This document shows positions 9,286 through 17,781 of a stretch of DNA of 64,000 nt, in pieces. This stretch comes from Haloarchaeobius iranensis. GTDB lineage: Archaea; Halobacteriota; Halobacteria; Halobacteriales; Natrialbaceae. A program made the position numbers and the translations under genes. Below the pieces are notes generated by a model. That model saw only the letters and a list, made by a program, of their open reading frames with translations. It searched no databases and was not told the DNA's origin. The stretch is taken from contig NZ_FNIA01000005.1 of the NCBI RefSeq assembly GCF_900103505.1, positions 1-64,000 on the forward strand, given 5' to 3'. Within the stretch, counting starts at the first letter, position 1. Every line of letters begins with the position of its first letter.

Positions 9286-9549
9286 ATGGCACGGAACGTC
9301 CGGTTCGGCCTCGGTCTCGTCGTCGCGGGTATCCTGCTCGGCGTCTCCTCGGCTTTCTTCATCAGCTGTACTGCCGCCGACTGTACCGGGCCGGACCAGG
9401 GAGTCAGGGACTTGGTCCTCCACCTCGACACGCTGGCAATCGGCTGGAAGGACGACTGCAACGACTGCGGGGTCAGTCTGCTCCCCGCACTGGCCGGCCT
9501 GGTCAACGTCGTCGTCGGAGTGGGCGCACTCGCCGATTTCGAGCGTTAG
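9286..9549 (+). CDS. small membrane protein with paired cysteines
   Basis: An 87-residue protein with two membrane segments (about residues 6-27 and 62-82) and four Cys in the connecting loop, arranged as C..DC and C.DC. The loop would face the cell exterior if the N-terminus is inside, which suggests disulfides or a metal site. No family was recognised. It lies between GAPDH and the Hsp20 gene on the same strand. Confidence 0.55.
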   Translation: MARNVRFGLGLVVAGILLGVSSAFFISCTAADCTGPDQGVRDLVLHLDTLAIGWKDDCNDCGVSLLPALAGLVNVVVGVGALADFER

Positions 9550-9617
9550 CACGGCCCAGAACCGGCGACGTTGACCGGGACAGAAGGCTTTTGACGTGAC
9601 GGCCGTTAGGGTGGCCC

Positions 9618-10007
9618 ATGCGTCGTGACGACCGTGACGAGCCGTTCGACGACTTCTTCAAGGAAATCGAGCGGATGATGAACGAGATGATGGGCGATCG
9701 GTCGGTCGACATGCAGTTCGAGGGCGACGCAGGCTTCGGCTCGGACACGCACGTCGACATCCACGAGACCGACGACGAGATCCGCGTGGTGGCGGACCTC
9801 CCGGGTGTCGAGAAAGAGAACATCAAGCTGGAGTGCGACGGCGAGGCGCTCACCATCGGTGCGGAGAGCGAGCACCGACAGTACCACGAGCGCGTCGAGC
9901 TCCCGAGCCGCGTCGACGAGCACAACGCGACGGCGACCTACAACAACGGCGTCCTCGAGGTCGTCTTCGAGCGACTGGACACCTCCGCGGGCATCGACCT
10001 GAAGTAG
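9618..10007 (+). CDS. hsp20: Hsp20 small heat-shock protein
   Basis: A 129-residue small heat-shock protein. After an acidic N-terminal arm comes the alpha-crystallin domain from about residue 45, with the typical VVADLPGVEKENIKL strand pair and the NGVLEVVF segment (the A-x-x-x-n-GvL motif) near residue 108. It is expected to form oligomers that hold unfolding proteins in the cytoplasm. The short C-terminus lacks an obvious I-x-I motif. Confidence 0.88.
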   Translation: MRRDDRDEPFDDFFKEIERMMNEMMGDRSVDMQFEGDAGFGSDTHVDIHETDDEIRVVADLPGVEKENIKLECDGEALTIGAESEHRQYHERVELPSRVDEHNATATYNNGVLEVVFERLDTSAGIDLK

Positions 10008-10046
10008 CGACCCACCGTCCTCCGTTTTCTCCACCGCGAGCCCCGG

Positions 10047-10925
10047 CTACGCCACCTCGGCAGTCTCCCGGATGGCGTCGGCGAGCCGGTCCCAGAACCC
10101 GTCCTCGTACTTCGCCGCGTCGTCGATGGTCGGGCGCGCGTTCGTCTCGTTGACCAGCACGCCGTCCCGACCTACCAGGAGGTCGACCCCGAGGAACCGG
10201 ATGTCGAGTTCGTCGGCGACCCGCTCGGCCAGCCGGCGGTACTCCGGGTCGAGGTCGACCGGCGTCGCCTCGGCTCCGCGGTGGACGTTGTGTTTCCAGC
10301 GCCCTGCCTCGCGGTCCGCGTCCGAGAGCCGACGTTCGACCGCGCCGACGTACTCGCCGTCGAGCACCATCACGCGGTAGTCACGCGCGTCGGGGACGAA
10401 CTCCTGGACGAGATAGGAGCGGTCGCCCGTCGCGCGGAAGTCGTGGACGAGGTCGAGGTAGTCCGTGACGCCGAGCGCCGAATCGAGGTCCGGCACCTTC
10501 GCGACGCCGATGCCTCTCGTCGTCGAGTTCGGCTTGAGGACGACCGGCGGGGCGAGTGATTCGACGGCCTCGGCCACGGCGGACTCGTCGGCCGGGTTCG
10601 AGACGTACACCGACCGCGGAACGGGGAGGTCCGCGCGTTCGAGCCGCACGAGGACGCCCGCCTTGTTCCGCGAGGCGAGCACCGCGTCGCGGCCGTTGAG
10701 CCAGGGGACGTCGAGCAGCGCGTCGGCGACGCCGCCCTCCATCATCCGGCCCGGGTAGACGAAGCCGGCGTCGAACTGCTCGGCGGAGAACGGTGCCGCT
10801 CCGGCCGAGAGCGGGACTGTGCGCTCTTTCACCTGGACGTGGTGGACCGCGATGCCGCGCTCGGCGAGCGGCGACTGCATCCGCTCGAACGTCTCGGCGC
10901 GGTTGACGACTGCGAGGTCGACCAT
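10047..10925 (-). CDS. RimK-family ATP-grasp ligase
   Basis: A 292-residue ATP-grasp enzyme of the RimK/MptN/LysX type, which joins an amino acid or carboxylate to a carboxyl acceptor using ATP. The ATP-binding Lys lies in VVLKPNSTTRGIGV near residue 130. The metal-binding end shows FLGVDLLV then LVNETNARPTIDD with the paired Glu and Asn. The acceptor (ribosomal protein, cofactor such as F420/methanopterin, or amino-group carrier) cannot be told from context. It follows the uL16 gene on the same strand with a 30-base gap. Confidence 0.8.
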   Translation of the reverse strand: MVDLAVVNRAETFERMQSPLAERGIAVHHVQVKERTVPLSAGAAPFSAEQFDAGFVYPGRMMEGGVADALLDVPWLNGRDAVLASRNKAGVLVRLERADLPVPRSVYVSNPADESAVAEAVESLAPPVVLKPNSTTRGIGVAKVPDLDSALGVTDYLDLVHDFRATGDRSYLVQEFVPDARDYRVMVLDGEYVGAVERRLSDADREAGRWKHNVHRGAEATPVDLDPEYRRLAERVADELDIRFLGVDLLVGRDGVLVNETNARPTIDDAAKYEDGFWDRLADAIRETAEVA

Positions 10926-10955
10926 GCGAGTGGGTTCGACCCCGACGGGAAAAGC

Positions 10956-11486
10956 CTACGCGATGAGTTTGTCTTCGCCGCGTTCGACGACGACGCGGCA
11001 GGGCGGGGAGATCTTGTTGTAGGCGCGGCGGAAGGCGTCCTTGACCTCGGCGGCCTGGTCGACGGTGCACCAGCAGGTGAACAGGCGCTCGCCCTTCTGG
11101 ACGCGGGCGGCGGTGCCGACGATCTTGCCGAAGGACTGGCGCATGCCGTCGGAGACACGGTCGGCGCCGGCGCCGGTGGCCTGCTTGTTCTCGCGGATGA
11201 CGTGGTGCGGGAACTTGCGCAGGATCATCGAGTAGTTGCCCTCGCCGAGGGTCTTGATGAGGTGGCGGTTGGCCGACAGGCGGGAGGCTTCGAGCGAGCC
11301 GTGGCGCAGCTGGCACTCCTCCTCGAGAACCAGCCAGATCTGGACGGGCCAGTCGTCGGGGTCGCTGGCGGTGTCGCCCATCTTGTGCTGTGCGATCTTC
11401 GAGCCGGGGATGCCGGTGATGTACTCGCGTCGGGTGTACGCGGGCTTGGAAATCTCCCGGTACATCGACGCCGGTTTGTCGGACAT
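10956..11486 (-). CDS. rpl10e: 50S ribosomal protein uL16 (archaeal L10e)
   Basis: A 176-residue ribosomal protein of the archaeal/eukaryotic L10e type, part of the large subunit near the peptidyl-transferase centre and 5S rRNA. The conserved N-terminus [19 protein letters not shown] fixes the start; the frame extends 21 codons upstream but those residues are not family-like. Conserved [17 protein letters not shown] is near residue 95. It is often a stand-alone gene in haloarchaea, as here. Confidence 0.95.
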   Translation of the reverse strand: MSDKPASMYREISKPAYTRREYITGIPGSKIAQHKMGDTASDPDDWPVQIWLVLEEECQLRHGSLEASRLSANRHLIKTLGEGNYSMILRKFPHHVIRENKQATGAGADRVSDGMRQSFGKIVGTAARVQKGERLFTCWCTVDQAAEVKDAFRRAYNKISPPCRVVVERGEDKLIA

Positions 11487-11589
11487 GGTTATTACGGGCA
11501 ACTGAGGCCGAGCGCGCGAATAAAGGCTTCGAAGCGGAGCCGGCGACAAAGCGGTCGGTCGCAGGGTCGCAGCGACCGGGACGGCGGGT

Positions 11590-11820
11590 TCAGCTGGCGG
11601 CGTAGCAGTCGCCGTCGCACTCGACGAGCCCGGTGTCGGTCAGGGAGCCGAGGACCGAGAACAGTGCGAGCTTCGGGATGTCGAGCGACTGCTGCATCTC
11701 GTCGACGGTCGACTGCCCGGTGGTGTCGAGATAGAGGTAGATCAGCTTCGCGGTCGGCGAGGTCAGCTCGGCCGGAATCGGTTCGGTGGTCTGTCTGAGG
11801 ACGGCGCGTTGGGTGCTCAT
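11590..11820 (-). CDS. small winged-helix DNA-binding protein
   Basis: A 76-residue protein with a compact helix-turn-helix fold. [19 protein letters not shown] starts the wing-helix domain, with a recognition-helix region around [12 protein letters not shown]. It resembles the short TrmB/MarR-like regulators common in haloarchaea. The chosen start (MSTQRAV) is preferred over an upstream ATG because the added 15 residues overlap the AT-rich promoter. The target genes are unknown. Confidence 0.7.
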   Translation of the reverse strand: MSTQRAVLRQTTEPIPAELTSPTAKLIYLYLDTTGQSTVDEMQQSLDIPKLALFSVLGSLTDTGLVECDGDCYAAS

Positions 11821-11998
11821 CGTACTACAAACGATGTCTGCATCAGATATAAAGTTATGCCCCATGCGGTGAAAATACCTAATACTACCTTCGATACATA
11901 ATGATACACTTTCTCACGAGCGGGTATGTATCACTCAGTAGGAGCCGGAGATATCGAAGGCGCAGAACGCGGTCGCTCGTCGGTGTGTAGGACACGGG

Positions 11999-12397
11999 GA
12001 CGGCGGCCGTGCAGCCACTCACGGCCGCCGTCAGAGCATGAGTGACGGCAGCACACGGAGACCCTGCGGACTCGCGTCGGCAGGTGCACTCCAGCGCACA
12101 GCGGGTCACCGCTGCACTCGATGATACGTGCTGATGTATTAAAATATTGCCCAATAGAGCAAGATTGGACACTTATATTCCTATAATAGTGCTACTATCG
12201 GTAGAAAGCTCAGAAAATCTGTGCAAATGTGTGTTAGTGGGGTGCACGTACTCGAGAAACTGTTCGTTCGTGTAGGGGGCCGGCGTGCCCGCCGCCGAGT
12301 GTCGTCACTCGCGGTCGAGCAGTCGTGCCGAGGATGGATGCGAGGAGCGGTGCTCCTCGTGGTCGAAGTTGTGGCTCGCGCCGAAAGAGGCGCGAGC
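11999..12397. other. hairpin-rich non-coding stretch
   Basis: This is the core of a 614-base gene-free spacer between the HTH gene and cspA. It has a 13-bp perfect stem (11999-12011 with 12020-12032, 8-base loop), a 6-bp stem (12099-12104 with 12109-12114), an 8-bp stem (12341-12348 with 12352-12359) and a 9-bp GC stem (12374-12382 with 12389-12397, loop GAAAGA). The last two lie just downstream of cspA. Terminators, a long structured 3' UTR or a small RNA are all possible. No convincing protein frame was found. Confidence 0.5.
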
Positions 12398-12434
12398 GTA
12401 AATCGAATCGTGGTCGTCCGTTAGGAAGCGACGC

Positions 12435-12629
12435 TCAGAGACGGGTTACGTTCTTCGCGCGCGGGCCCTTCGGGGCGTCCTCGATCTCGAATTCGATCTC
12501 CTGTCCCTCTTCGAGGTCCGGTCCGCCAACGTCCTCCATGTGGAAGAAAACGTCCTCGTCCGCGTCCTCAGTCTCGATGAAACCGTAGCCGCCAGTGTCG
12601 TTGAAGAAGTCAACCTTGCCTTTCGCCAT
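12435..12629 (-). CDS. cspA: cold-shock protein CspA
   Basis: A 64-residue single cold-shock domain that binds single-stranded nucleic acid and acts as an RNA chaperone. RNP1 is GGYGFIE and RNP2 is DVFFH, and the leading KGKVDFFND strand and the ending GPRAKNV are typical. It is acidic outside the aromatic face, as in halophilic homologues. A TATA-like CCTTATC about 30 bases upstream suggests a nearly leaderless transcript. Confidence 0.95.
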   Translation of the reverse strand: MAKGKVDFFNDTGGYGFIETEDADEDVFFHMEDVGGPDLEEGQEIEFEIEDAPKGPRAKNVTRL

Positions 12630-12841
12630 TGCAACTGGACCAACGAGCGGGAGACCGATAAGGCTTCCGCGTTCGGTTCGAGCGACCCTGGGCTCCCGAA
12701 ACGGCAGATTTCCGGCGAATAAGCACCTATTGGGGGTCTTCGGGGCGCGGGCGACCGTGAACGACCGCTCGGCCGAATCAGTAGGGGCTCAACTGACTGA
12801 CCGCACGGCACTCGAACAGAAATCGCTCGGCATGCAGGTCG

Positions 12842-13095
12842 GCCGTCGTCACGGTCGGGCTCTACCCGCTGTACTGGTTCTACAGTACGGCCAAGCAGCT
12901 AGACGCGGCGACAACCTGACGCCCACCTTCGGCATCATCCCGGTGCTGAACTTCGTCTGTGCCTAGCAGATTGCCGACGCCGCGGAGGCCATCACCGACC
13001 AGCACAAGGAGATCTTGTTCATCCTGTTCCTCGTCTTCGGCGTGCTGTCCTGGTACTGGATCCAGTCTGGTGTCAACCAGGCCGCGTCGCGCTGA
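12842..13095 (+). pseudogene. broken DUF4234-like membrane protein
   Basis: Two adjacent frames together read like a small DUF4234-type membrane protein. The first has VGLYPLYWFYSTAKQLD and then a stop at 12917. The second carries on from about 12916 with TPTFGIIPVLNF, is cut by TAG at 12964, then reads through a hydrophobic helix to the true end QSGVNQ and TGA. No start codon was found in the first frame. A frameshift plus a nonsense change plus a missing start make this a decaying gene. The family is inferred from the YP.YW motif and the ending. Confidence 0.6.
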
Positions 13096-13189
13096 GTTCC
13101 GCGCGCCGGGACGAACCCTCTTCTGCACCGCCGTGGAAAGGTCTCACCGACGACACATTTAAGTGACCAGTCTTTGATTTGAACCCTGT

Positions 13190-13429
13190 ATGGAGACGAC
13201 ATCCGAATTCGACGGAAGCATGGCCGGGCTGATCGTGGGGCTGTTCCTCTGCCTCCCCGTTGGTATTTACTACTACATCAGCAACAAGCAGGAGATGTGG
13301 GTCTGCCCCGAGTGTCGGGAGGCCGTTCGCAAGGGTGCGAACACCTGTCCGAACTGTGGTGAGGACCTCGAGGACACCGGTGGTATGGGCCACGAGCACG
13401 GGACCGCAGGCGAGACCGAGGAGTTCTAG
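13190..13429 (+). CDS. membrane-anchored zinc-ribbon protein
   Basis: A 79-residue protein with one membrane helix (about residues 10-29) followed by a zinc ribbon with CPEC and CPNC knuckles at residues 39-58, and an acidic His-containing tail. Such one-helix zinc ribbons are frequent haloarchaeal proteins of unknown function. A TATA-like element (CATTTAAGT, 13155-13163) lies about 27 bases ahead of the ATG, which fits a leaderless transcript. Confidence 0.7.
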   Translation: METTSEFDGSMAGLIVGLFLCLPVGIYYYISNKQEMWVCPECREAVRKGANTCPNCGEDLEDTGGMGHEHGTAGETEEF

Positions 13430-13492
13430 GACCACCCGTCTGGCGTAGTTTTTTGTCGGTCGCCACTCCGGTCAGTAACGGATACCGCTCAC

Positions 13493-14017
13493 ATGTCGAA
13501 CCCACTCGAACGGCTCGTGCAGTACGTCTGGCAGCGAAAGCCCATCGTACTCGCCCACCACCCGTCCTGTGCGTACTACTCGCACCACACGTTCGAGCTC
13601 TACGGCGCACAGCTATGTCTGGGTTGCTTCGTCGTCTACCCGGTCGGGCTCGTCTCGCTCTCGCTCCTGTCGCTGCTCTATCTGGTGGTCCCGGGCGTGT
13701 TCGCCGTCCCGACGGTCGCGCTGTACGCTGTCGCCGGGGCACTGGCCGCACCCCTGCTCGTCTCGAAGGCGCTGCTCGACGTCCGAAGCATCCGCTGGCG
13801 GATGCTGACGAAGGCGCTGCTGGCGGTCGGACTCGCCGTCGCCGCGCTCCCGCCGCTCTTCCGGCCGGGCGACCGGCTGGTCGGGGCGGTCCTGTTCGTC
13901 GGCTTCCTGGTCCCGTACGTCGGCTACAAGGGGGTGACCGCGCTCGACGACTGCGAGGGCTGTCCCGAACTCGAGGACCGGCCGCACTGCTCCGGGCTGG
14001 AGTTCGAGTGGGATTAG
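13493..14017 (+). CDS. DUF2085-like membrane protein
   Basis: A 174-residue protein with four hydrophobic segments between about residues 45 and 150. Its N-terminus has the HHPSCAYYSHH and LCLGCF segments that match the His/Cys pattern of DUF2085 proteins. A C-terminal tail carries four more Cys/His candidates (DCEGCPEL, HCSG). This suggests a metal or redox site at the membrane surface. The function is unknown. It overlaps the convergent cupin gene by 4 bases. Confidence 0.65.
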   Translation: MSNPLERLVQYVWQRKPIVLAHHPSCAYYSHHTFELYGAQLCLGCFVVYPVGLVSLSLLSLLYLVVPGVFAVPTVALYAVAGALAAPLLVSKALLDVRSIRWRMLTKALLAVGLAVAALPPLFRPGDRLVGAVLFVGFLVPYVGYKGVTALDDCEGCPELEDRPHCSGLEFEWD

Positions 14018-14502
14018 GCCTCCTCGCCCTCCCAGTAGTCCACGTCGTCGTCGTCGACGCGGTAGTAGCCGTGGACGCTGCGCTCGTCCGAGCCACCCGG
14101 CGGCGAGCCGGCGAACACGCCGAGCTTCTCGGAGTCGGGGTACACCGTCACGTCCGGCTCTGTCATGGTCGACATCGCGAGGTACCTGACGCGCCCCTCA
14201 CTGTCGTTGACCACCCTGTGGGCGCCGCGCTCGTCCGCCGGGAGCGCCACGTAGTCGCCCGCCTCGAGCGGGACCATCTCGCCGTCGAGCCGGAGCGTGC
14301 ACTCGCCGTCGAGGACGTACATCGCCTCCTCGTTGCCCGTGTGGTAGTGGTAGGGCCACGACCTGCCGCCTTCGGGCAGCTCGTAGAGGCTGCACCCGAG
14401 CGCCTCGCCGCCGGCTGGGTCGGCCAGCTTCTTCCGCCGGAGGGCGTCCTCGCCGTCGCCGACCGTCGTCCATCCCAGGTCGTCGTCGTTGACGATTGGC
14501 AT
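14014..14502 (-). CDS. cupin-domain protein
   Basis: A 162-residue single cupin. The metal-binding motif 1 is HYHTGNEEAMYVL with two His and a Glu, and motif 2 is LPADERGAHRV with the last His. Haloarchaeal homologues begin close to the MPIVND start chosen here; an ATG six codons upstream is also possible. Proteins of this type bind a divalent metal and may be sugar-phosphate isomerases or small-molecule sensors, but the substrate is not evident. It lies next to a PEBP gene on the same strand. Confidence 0.75.
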   Translation of the reverse strand: MPIVNDDDLGWTTVGDGEDALRRKKLADPAGGEALGCSLYELPEGGRSWPYHYHTGNEEAMYVLDGECTLRLDGEMVPLEAGDYVALPADERGAHRVVNDSEGRVRYLAMSTMTEPDVTVYPDSEKLGVFAGSPPGGSDERSVHGYYRVDDDDVDYWEGEEA

Positions 14503-14564
14503 ACAGCGAGGTTCAGACACGACCGACGTAATGGTTCGGACGACTCGCGGTGGTCGCCGCGAAC

Positions 14565-15182
14565 TCAGGCGGGGTAGGTCCCCTCGAGCTGGGTCTGTCC
14601 GACGATGTGGCCAGCCATCGCCTCGCCGAGCGCGTCGGCGTCGGTGTCGGTGTCGGCCGGGAGCGACAGCGACGAATCGAGCGCGAACAGTTTGAACCGG
14701 TAGCGGTGCTCGCGGTCCGGCGGGTTCGGCCCGCCGTAGCCCACCTCGCCGTAGTCGTTGGTGCCCTCCATCGCGTCGCCGGGCGTCCAGTCCTCGGGAA
14801 TCTCCCGCCGGTCAGGCGGGACGTTCCAGACCACCCAGTGGTCCCAGACCTTCCCCGCGGGCTCGACCGCGTCGGGGTCGTCCATCACCAGCGCGAGCGA
14901 GACCGCCTCGTCGGGCACGCCGTCGATGGCGAGCGGCGGGTTGACGTTCTCGGCCCGATAGCCGTCCTTCCGGGGTATCTGTTCACCGTCGTCGAACGCT
15001 GGGCTCGTGAGTTCGAGTGCTGTCATCTGGGTCACCTCCCCACGTGCGGGGTTCTCGGGCGACGGGCCGTCGAGACCGACACAGCCGGCCGCGAGCGCAC
15101 ACGCTGCCGCGCCGACCGTCCGCCGAGTGGCCGGCCGGTCGCACCGCTCCTGCACGGTCGCTAGTTCGTCGTACTGGTACAA
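14565..15182 (-). CDS. YbhB/YbcL-family PEBP lipoprotein
   Basis: A 205-residue phosphatidylethanolamine-binding-protein homologue. The N-terminal 34 residues hold a twin-Arg and an AAGC lipobox, so the form drawn is an exported lipoprotein. An internal ATG (MTALELTSPAF) would give a cytoplasmic form. The PEBP core shows LVMDDPDAVEPAGKVWDHWVVWN with the ligand-site D-P-D and H residues, and GYGGPNPP near residue 148. Family members bind anionic groups; the physiological role in archaea is unknown. Confidence 0.8.
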   Translation of the reverse strand: MYQYDELATVQERCDRPATRRTVGAAACALAAGCVGLDGPSPENPARGEVTQMTALELTSPAFDDGEQIPRKDGYRAENVNPPLAIDGVPDEAVSLALVMDDPDAVEPAGKVWDHWVVWNVPPDRREIPEDWTPGDAMEGTNDYGEVGYGGPNPPDREHRYRFKLFALDSSLSLPADTDTDADALGEAMAGHIVGQTQLEGTYPA

Positions 15183-15202
15183 AAAGCCGGGAGCAGGGGG
15201 AC

Positions 15203-15328
15203 CTACGACCCGAGCCAGCGCGCGAGGCCGCCGGCCAGCACGACCAGTGCACCGGTGATGAACGTACCGGGAATCGGGAGCACGAACAGTCCGAGACCAG
15301 CTGCGATGGCGACTGTGGATGCGTTCAT
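15203..15328 (-). CDS. 41-residue hydrophobic protein
   Basis: A very short gene, MNASTVAIAAGLGLF to GGLARWLGS, that is almost entirely one long membrane hairpin with the LPIPGTF turn in the middle. Codon third positions are nearly all G/C, as in neighbouring genes. Short proteins with a central P.PGTF turn occur in other haloarchaea as far as I recall. It sits 20 bases upstream of the PEBP gene on the same strand. Function unknown. Confidence 0.5.
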   Translation of the reverse strand: MNASTVAIAAGLGLFVLPIPGTFITGALVVLAGGLARWLGS

Positions 15329-15388
15329 GATGGTGGATGGGGTCGACGACTGCGAAGCGCCTGCTTGCGGCCCGATACGACCCGCTCG

Positions 15389-15544
15389 CTACGACTGGAA
15401 CGGCTCCTCGTCGCGGTGGTTGTGGGGGTTCTCCTGCTCGTTCGCCTCGGCTGCGGCCGCCTCGCGCTCCGCCCCGGCCGCGTCGTCCGCTGTCTCGAGT
15501 TCGGTGTCCTCCTCGATGTCGATGCCATGGGTTTCGTCACTCAT
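15389..15544 (-). CDS. 51-residue acidic protein
   Basis: A short gene from MSDETHGIDIEE to EEPFQS, with about a third Asp/Glu, no hydrophobic core and an HNHRDEEP motif near the end. It is probably disordered. Codon choice is haloarchaeal. It reads in the same direction as the 41-residue membrane gene after a 60-base gap. Function unknown and the call is tentative. Confidence 0.45.
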   Translation of the reverse strand: MSDETHGIDIEEDTELETADDAAGAEREAAAAEANEQENPHNHRDEEPFQS

Positions 15545-15673
15545 GGACCGGAGAGACGGCCGCGAGCGGGTTCAAGCACCGGCCTACACAGCAAGCCCAC
15601 GCCGGTAGCGGTGGGGCCGACACAGCGAGCCCGGAGAGTGAGGTGGGGGTTCGAGCGGAGGAAGACCGCCGAC

Positions 15674-15811
15674 TCAGGCCCGCTCGACGTCGATGTTCCG
15701 TCCCTCGAAGAACGTGTCCGCGTGGAGGCCGTTGCCGCAGTGACCCGAGGGTTCGAGGCGGAACGCCAGCACGACCTCGCCGTCGGCGGGGACGGTGGTG
15801 TCGACCGTCAC
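15674..15811 (-). CDS. short coding-like tail after mgsA (small gene or relic)
   Basis: Directly after the mgsA stop, a frame with strong GC3 coding bias reads VDTTVPADGEVVLAF, then GHCGNGLHADTFFEG and ends IDVERA. No ATG is available; a GTG at 15811 gives 45 residues, with no clear ribosome site. It looks like the C-terminal part of a secreted or metal-binding protein, so it may be a relic rather than a working gene. I do not recognise the family. Confidence 0.35.
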   Translation of the reverse strand: MTVDTTVPADGEVVLAFRLEPSGHCGNGLHADTFFEGRNIDVERA

Positions 15812-15843
15812 CGAGCAGCGGGGCGTCGGGCGTCGGTGCTCGC

Positions 15844-16236
15844 TCAGCGCTCGAGCTCCACGCCGTCTTCCGCCGCGATGCCGGCGAGCAGGTACTCCGC
15901 GCCCGACCGGGTCGTCGCCAGCGGCGTGTCGTGCACGTCACAGATTCGCAACAGCGCCGAGATGTCAGGCTCGTGGGGCTGTGCGGTGAGCGGGTCGCGC
16001 AGGAAGACGATGCCGTCGAGCCGTTTGTCGACGACCTCGGCACCGATCTGGAGGTCGCCGCCCATCGGGCCGGACGCCTTGCGTTCGACGTCGAGCCCGG
16101 TCTCCGCCTGGATCCGCGTGCCGGTCGTCCCCGTCGTCACGATGTCGATGGTCGCCAGGTACTCGCGGTGCGCGTCGGCGAAGTCGAGCATCTCCGGCTT
16201 CTCGTCGTCGTGGGCGATGAGCGCGACGCGTGTCAT
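15844..16236 (-). CDS. mgsA: methylglyoxal synthase
   Basis: A 130-residue enzyme that turns dihydroxyacetone phosphate into methylglyoxal and phosphate, a bypass of lower glycolysis. The start MTRVALIAHDDEK is family-typical. Phosphate binding is the TTGTTGTR segment near residue 34, and catalytic Asp residues lie in SGPMGGD and FLRDPL. The open frame runs far upstream on the minus strand, but that part is antisense to the beta-helix gene and is not coding. Confidence 0.93.
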   Translation of the reverse strand: MTRVALIAHDDEKPEMLDFADAHREYLATIDIVTTGTTGTRIQAETGLDVERKASGPMGGDLQIGAEVVDKRLDGIVFLRDPLTAQPHEPDISALLRICDVHDTPLATTRSGAEYLLAGIAAEDGVELER

Positions 16237-16302
16237 GTCTCCCGTGTCGGGCGCTGCCGGCAAGAGCGTTCCTCCGACGGCGGAAACAACTATACTCGCT
16301 GA

Positions 16303-17745
16303 ATGACACGAACTCGCATGGAAAAAGACGTCACGCGACGCCGGCTGCTCGGTGCGGGTGCGACCATCGGCATGGGCAGCATCGCGGGCTGCTCGGGCAG
16401 CGACGACGCCGGAACGGCGACCGGGAGCGACGACACGACCAGTGCCGAGCCGACTGCAGGGACCACCGAGCAGGCGGAGACGACCACCCAGGAGCCGGTC
16501 GCCGACGGCTCCGGGCTGCTTCCGGCAGCCTACGTCGTCACGAAGGAAGACGGCGAGATCCGGGCCTACAACGGACAGACGCTCGAGGTCGAGTTCAGCG
16601 GTGCGGCCGGCGGCGAGGACGGCCGCGTCCTGCAGGCGACGTTCGACGCGATGGCGAGCGGACGCGTGACTGGTGGACGGGTGTTCATCCGTCGCGCGGA
16701 GTACACGCCGGACCGCCAGTTGTCGGTCAGCAGCAGCCACACCGAGGTCCGCTCCGACTTCGCGTGGCTGACGTTCCAGGACCACCCCCGCGACGACGGG
16801 GAGTCCCAGGCCGACTTCACCGTCGAATCCCGTGACGGCACGACCGAGCACGTCGAGGTACGCGGCCTCGTCCTCGATGCGAACAAGGACGCACGGACGG
16901 CGCGGACTCGAACCGCCGACGTCCGGGCCGACACTCGCCACGTGACCTTCCGAGACTGCGTCATCTTCGGCGGGAAGAGCGTCGACGGCGACGGCGGCTA
17001 CGGTATCGGCGAGGACGACGACGCCGACTACGTCACCATCGAGAACTGCGTCGTCCGCGACAGCGACCGCCACGGCTACCACACCTCCGCCCCCCACGTC
17101 CGCATCGTCGACTCGACGTTCCTGAACAACGCCAAAGAGACCGGCGACGTGTTCGACCTCGCCGCCACGGACGCCGTCGTCGCGAACAACCACTTCGAGG
17201 GCAACGGCCACGGCATCAAGATAGACGACTCGGACGCCGAGGGCGGCCGCATCGTCGTCACTGGCAACGTGTTCGTCGACAACTACCTGCCCGACGTCGC
17301 CTCCGGGCAGATAGAGTTCGCCGACACGACCGTCGACTCGGTCCACGTCAGCGACAACACGTTCGTCCTCCCCGACATCGACGCCACCGAGACCTCGGCG
17401 CACGTCCTCTTCGACTCCGACGAATCCCTCGGGAGCGTCCGGGTCCGGAACAACCACTTCGAGGGCGGTGGTCCCCAGGCGCTCACCTGGTTCACCGAGA
17501 CCGGTCGCCGCCTCCGGACCCTCGTCGTCGAGCACAACACGTTCGAACGGGTTCCGAACGATGTCGGGCTGCTCGCCAGCGCGGAGCGGCTCCTCGTGCG
17601 CGACAACCTGTTCGCGTGCAGCGGCGACCGCGGGCGTCTCGAGGTCAAAGAGTGCTCGGCCGGCGTCGTCACCGGCAACGTGACCGACGGCGCAGGCATC
17701 GACGTGCAGTCGGACCTCGTCGTCGAGCGGAACTACGAGCTCTGA
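16303..17745 (+). CDS. exported right-handed beta-helix protein
   Basis: A 480-residue lipoprotein with a Tat leader (RRRLL near residue 12, AGC lipobox near residue 30), then a Thr/Ser/Asp-rich linker. From about residue 85 to the end it has short repeats with N-N-.-F/V and D-.-T-F-.-N ladders, characteristic of a pectate-lyase-like parallel beta-helix. Such folds often act on or bind polysaccharides. No catalytic triad of a named family is evident. An alternative start is the ATG five codons in. It is divergent from mgsA. Confidence 0.8.
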   Translation: MTRTRMEKDVTRRRLLGAGATIGMGSIAGCSGSDDAGTATGSDDTTSAEPTAGTTEQAETTTQEPVADGSGLLPAAYVVTKEDGEIRAYNGQTLEVEFSGAAGGEDGRVLQATFDAMASGRVTGGRVFIRRAEYTPDRQLSVSSSHTEVRSDFAWLTFQDHPRDDGESQADFTVESRDGTTEHVEVRGLVLDANKDARTARTRTADVRADTRHVTFRDCVIFGGKSVDGDGGYGIGEDDDADYVTIENCVVRDSDRHGYHTSAPHVRIVDSTFLNNAKETGDVFDLAATDAVVANNHFEGNGHGIKIDDSDAEGGRIVVTGNVFVDNYLPDVASGQIEFADTTVDSVHVSDNTFVLPDIDATETSAHVLFDSDESLGSVRVRNNHFEGGGPQALTWFTETGRRLRTLVVEHNTFERVPNDVGLLASAERLLVRDNLFACSGDRGRLEVKECSAGVVTGNVTDGAGIDVQSDLVVERNYEL

Positions 17746-17781
17746 CCGCCGCGAAAAAATCGGCGTCGTGGCTGGCCTGCG

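Noticed and set aside
11885-12172. 95-codon minus-strand frame in the spacer before cspA
   Set aside because: It runs through the 13-bp hairpin, has many Cys/Ser/Arg without pattern, and lacks haloarchaeal codon bias.
15844-17535. 563-codon reading that would extend methylglyoxal synthase
   Set aside because: Only the last 130 codons match the family; the rest is antisense to the beta-helix gene.
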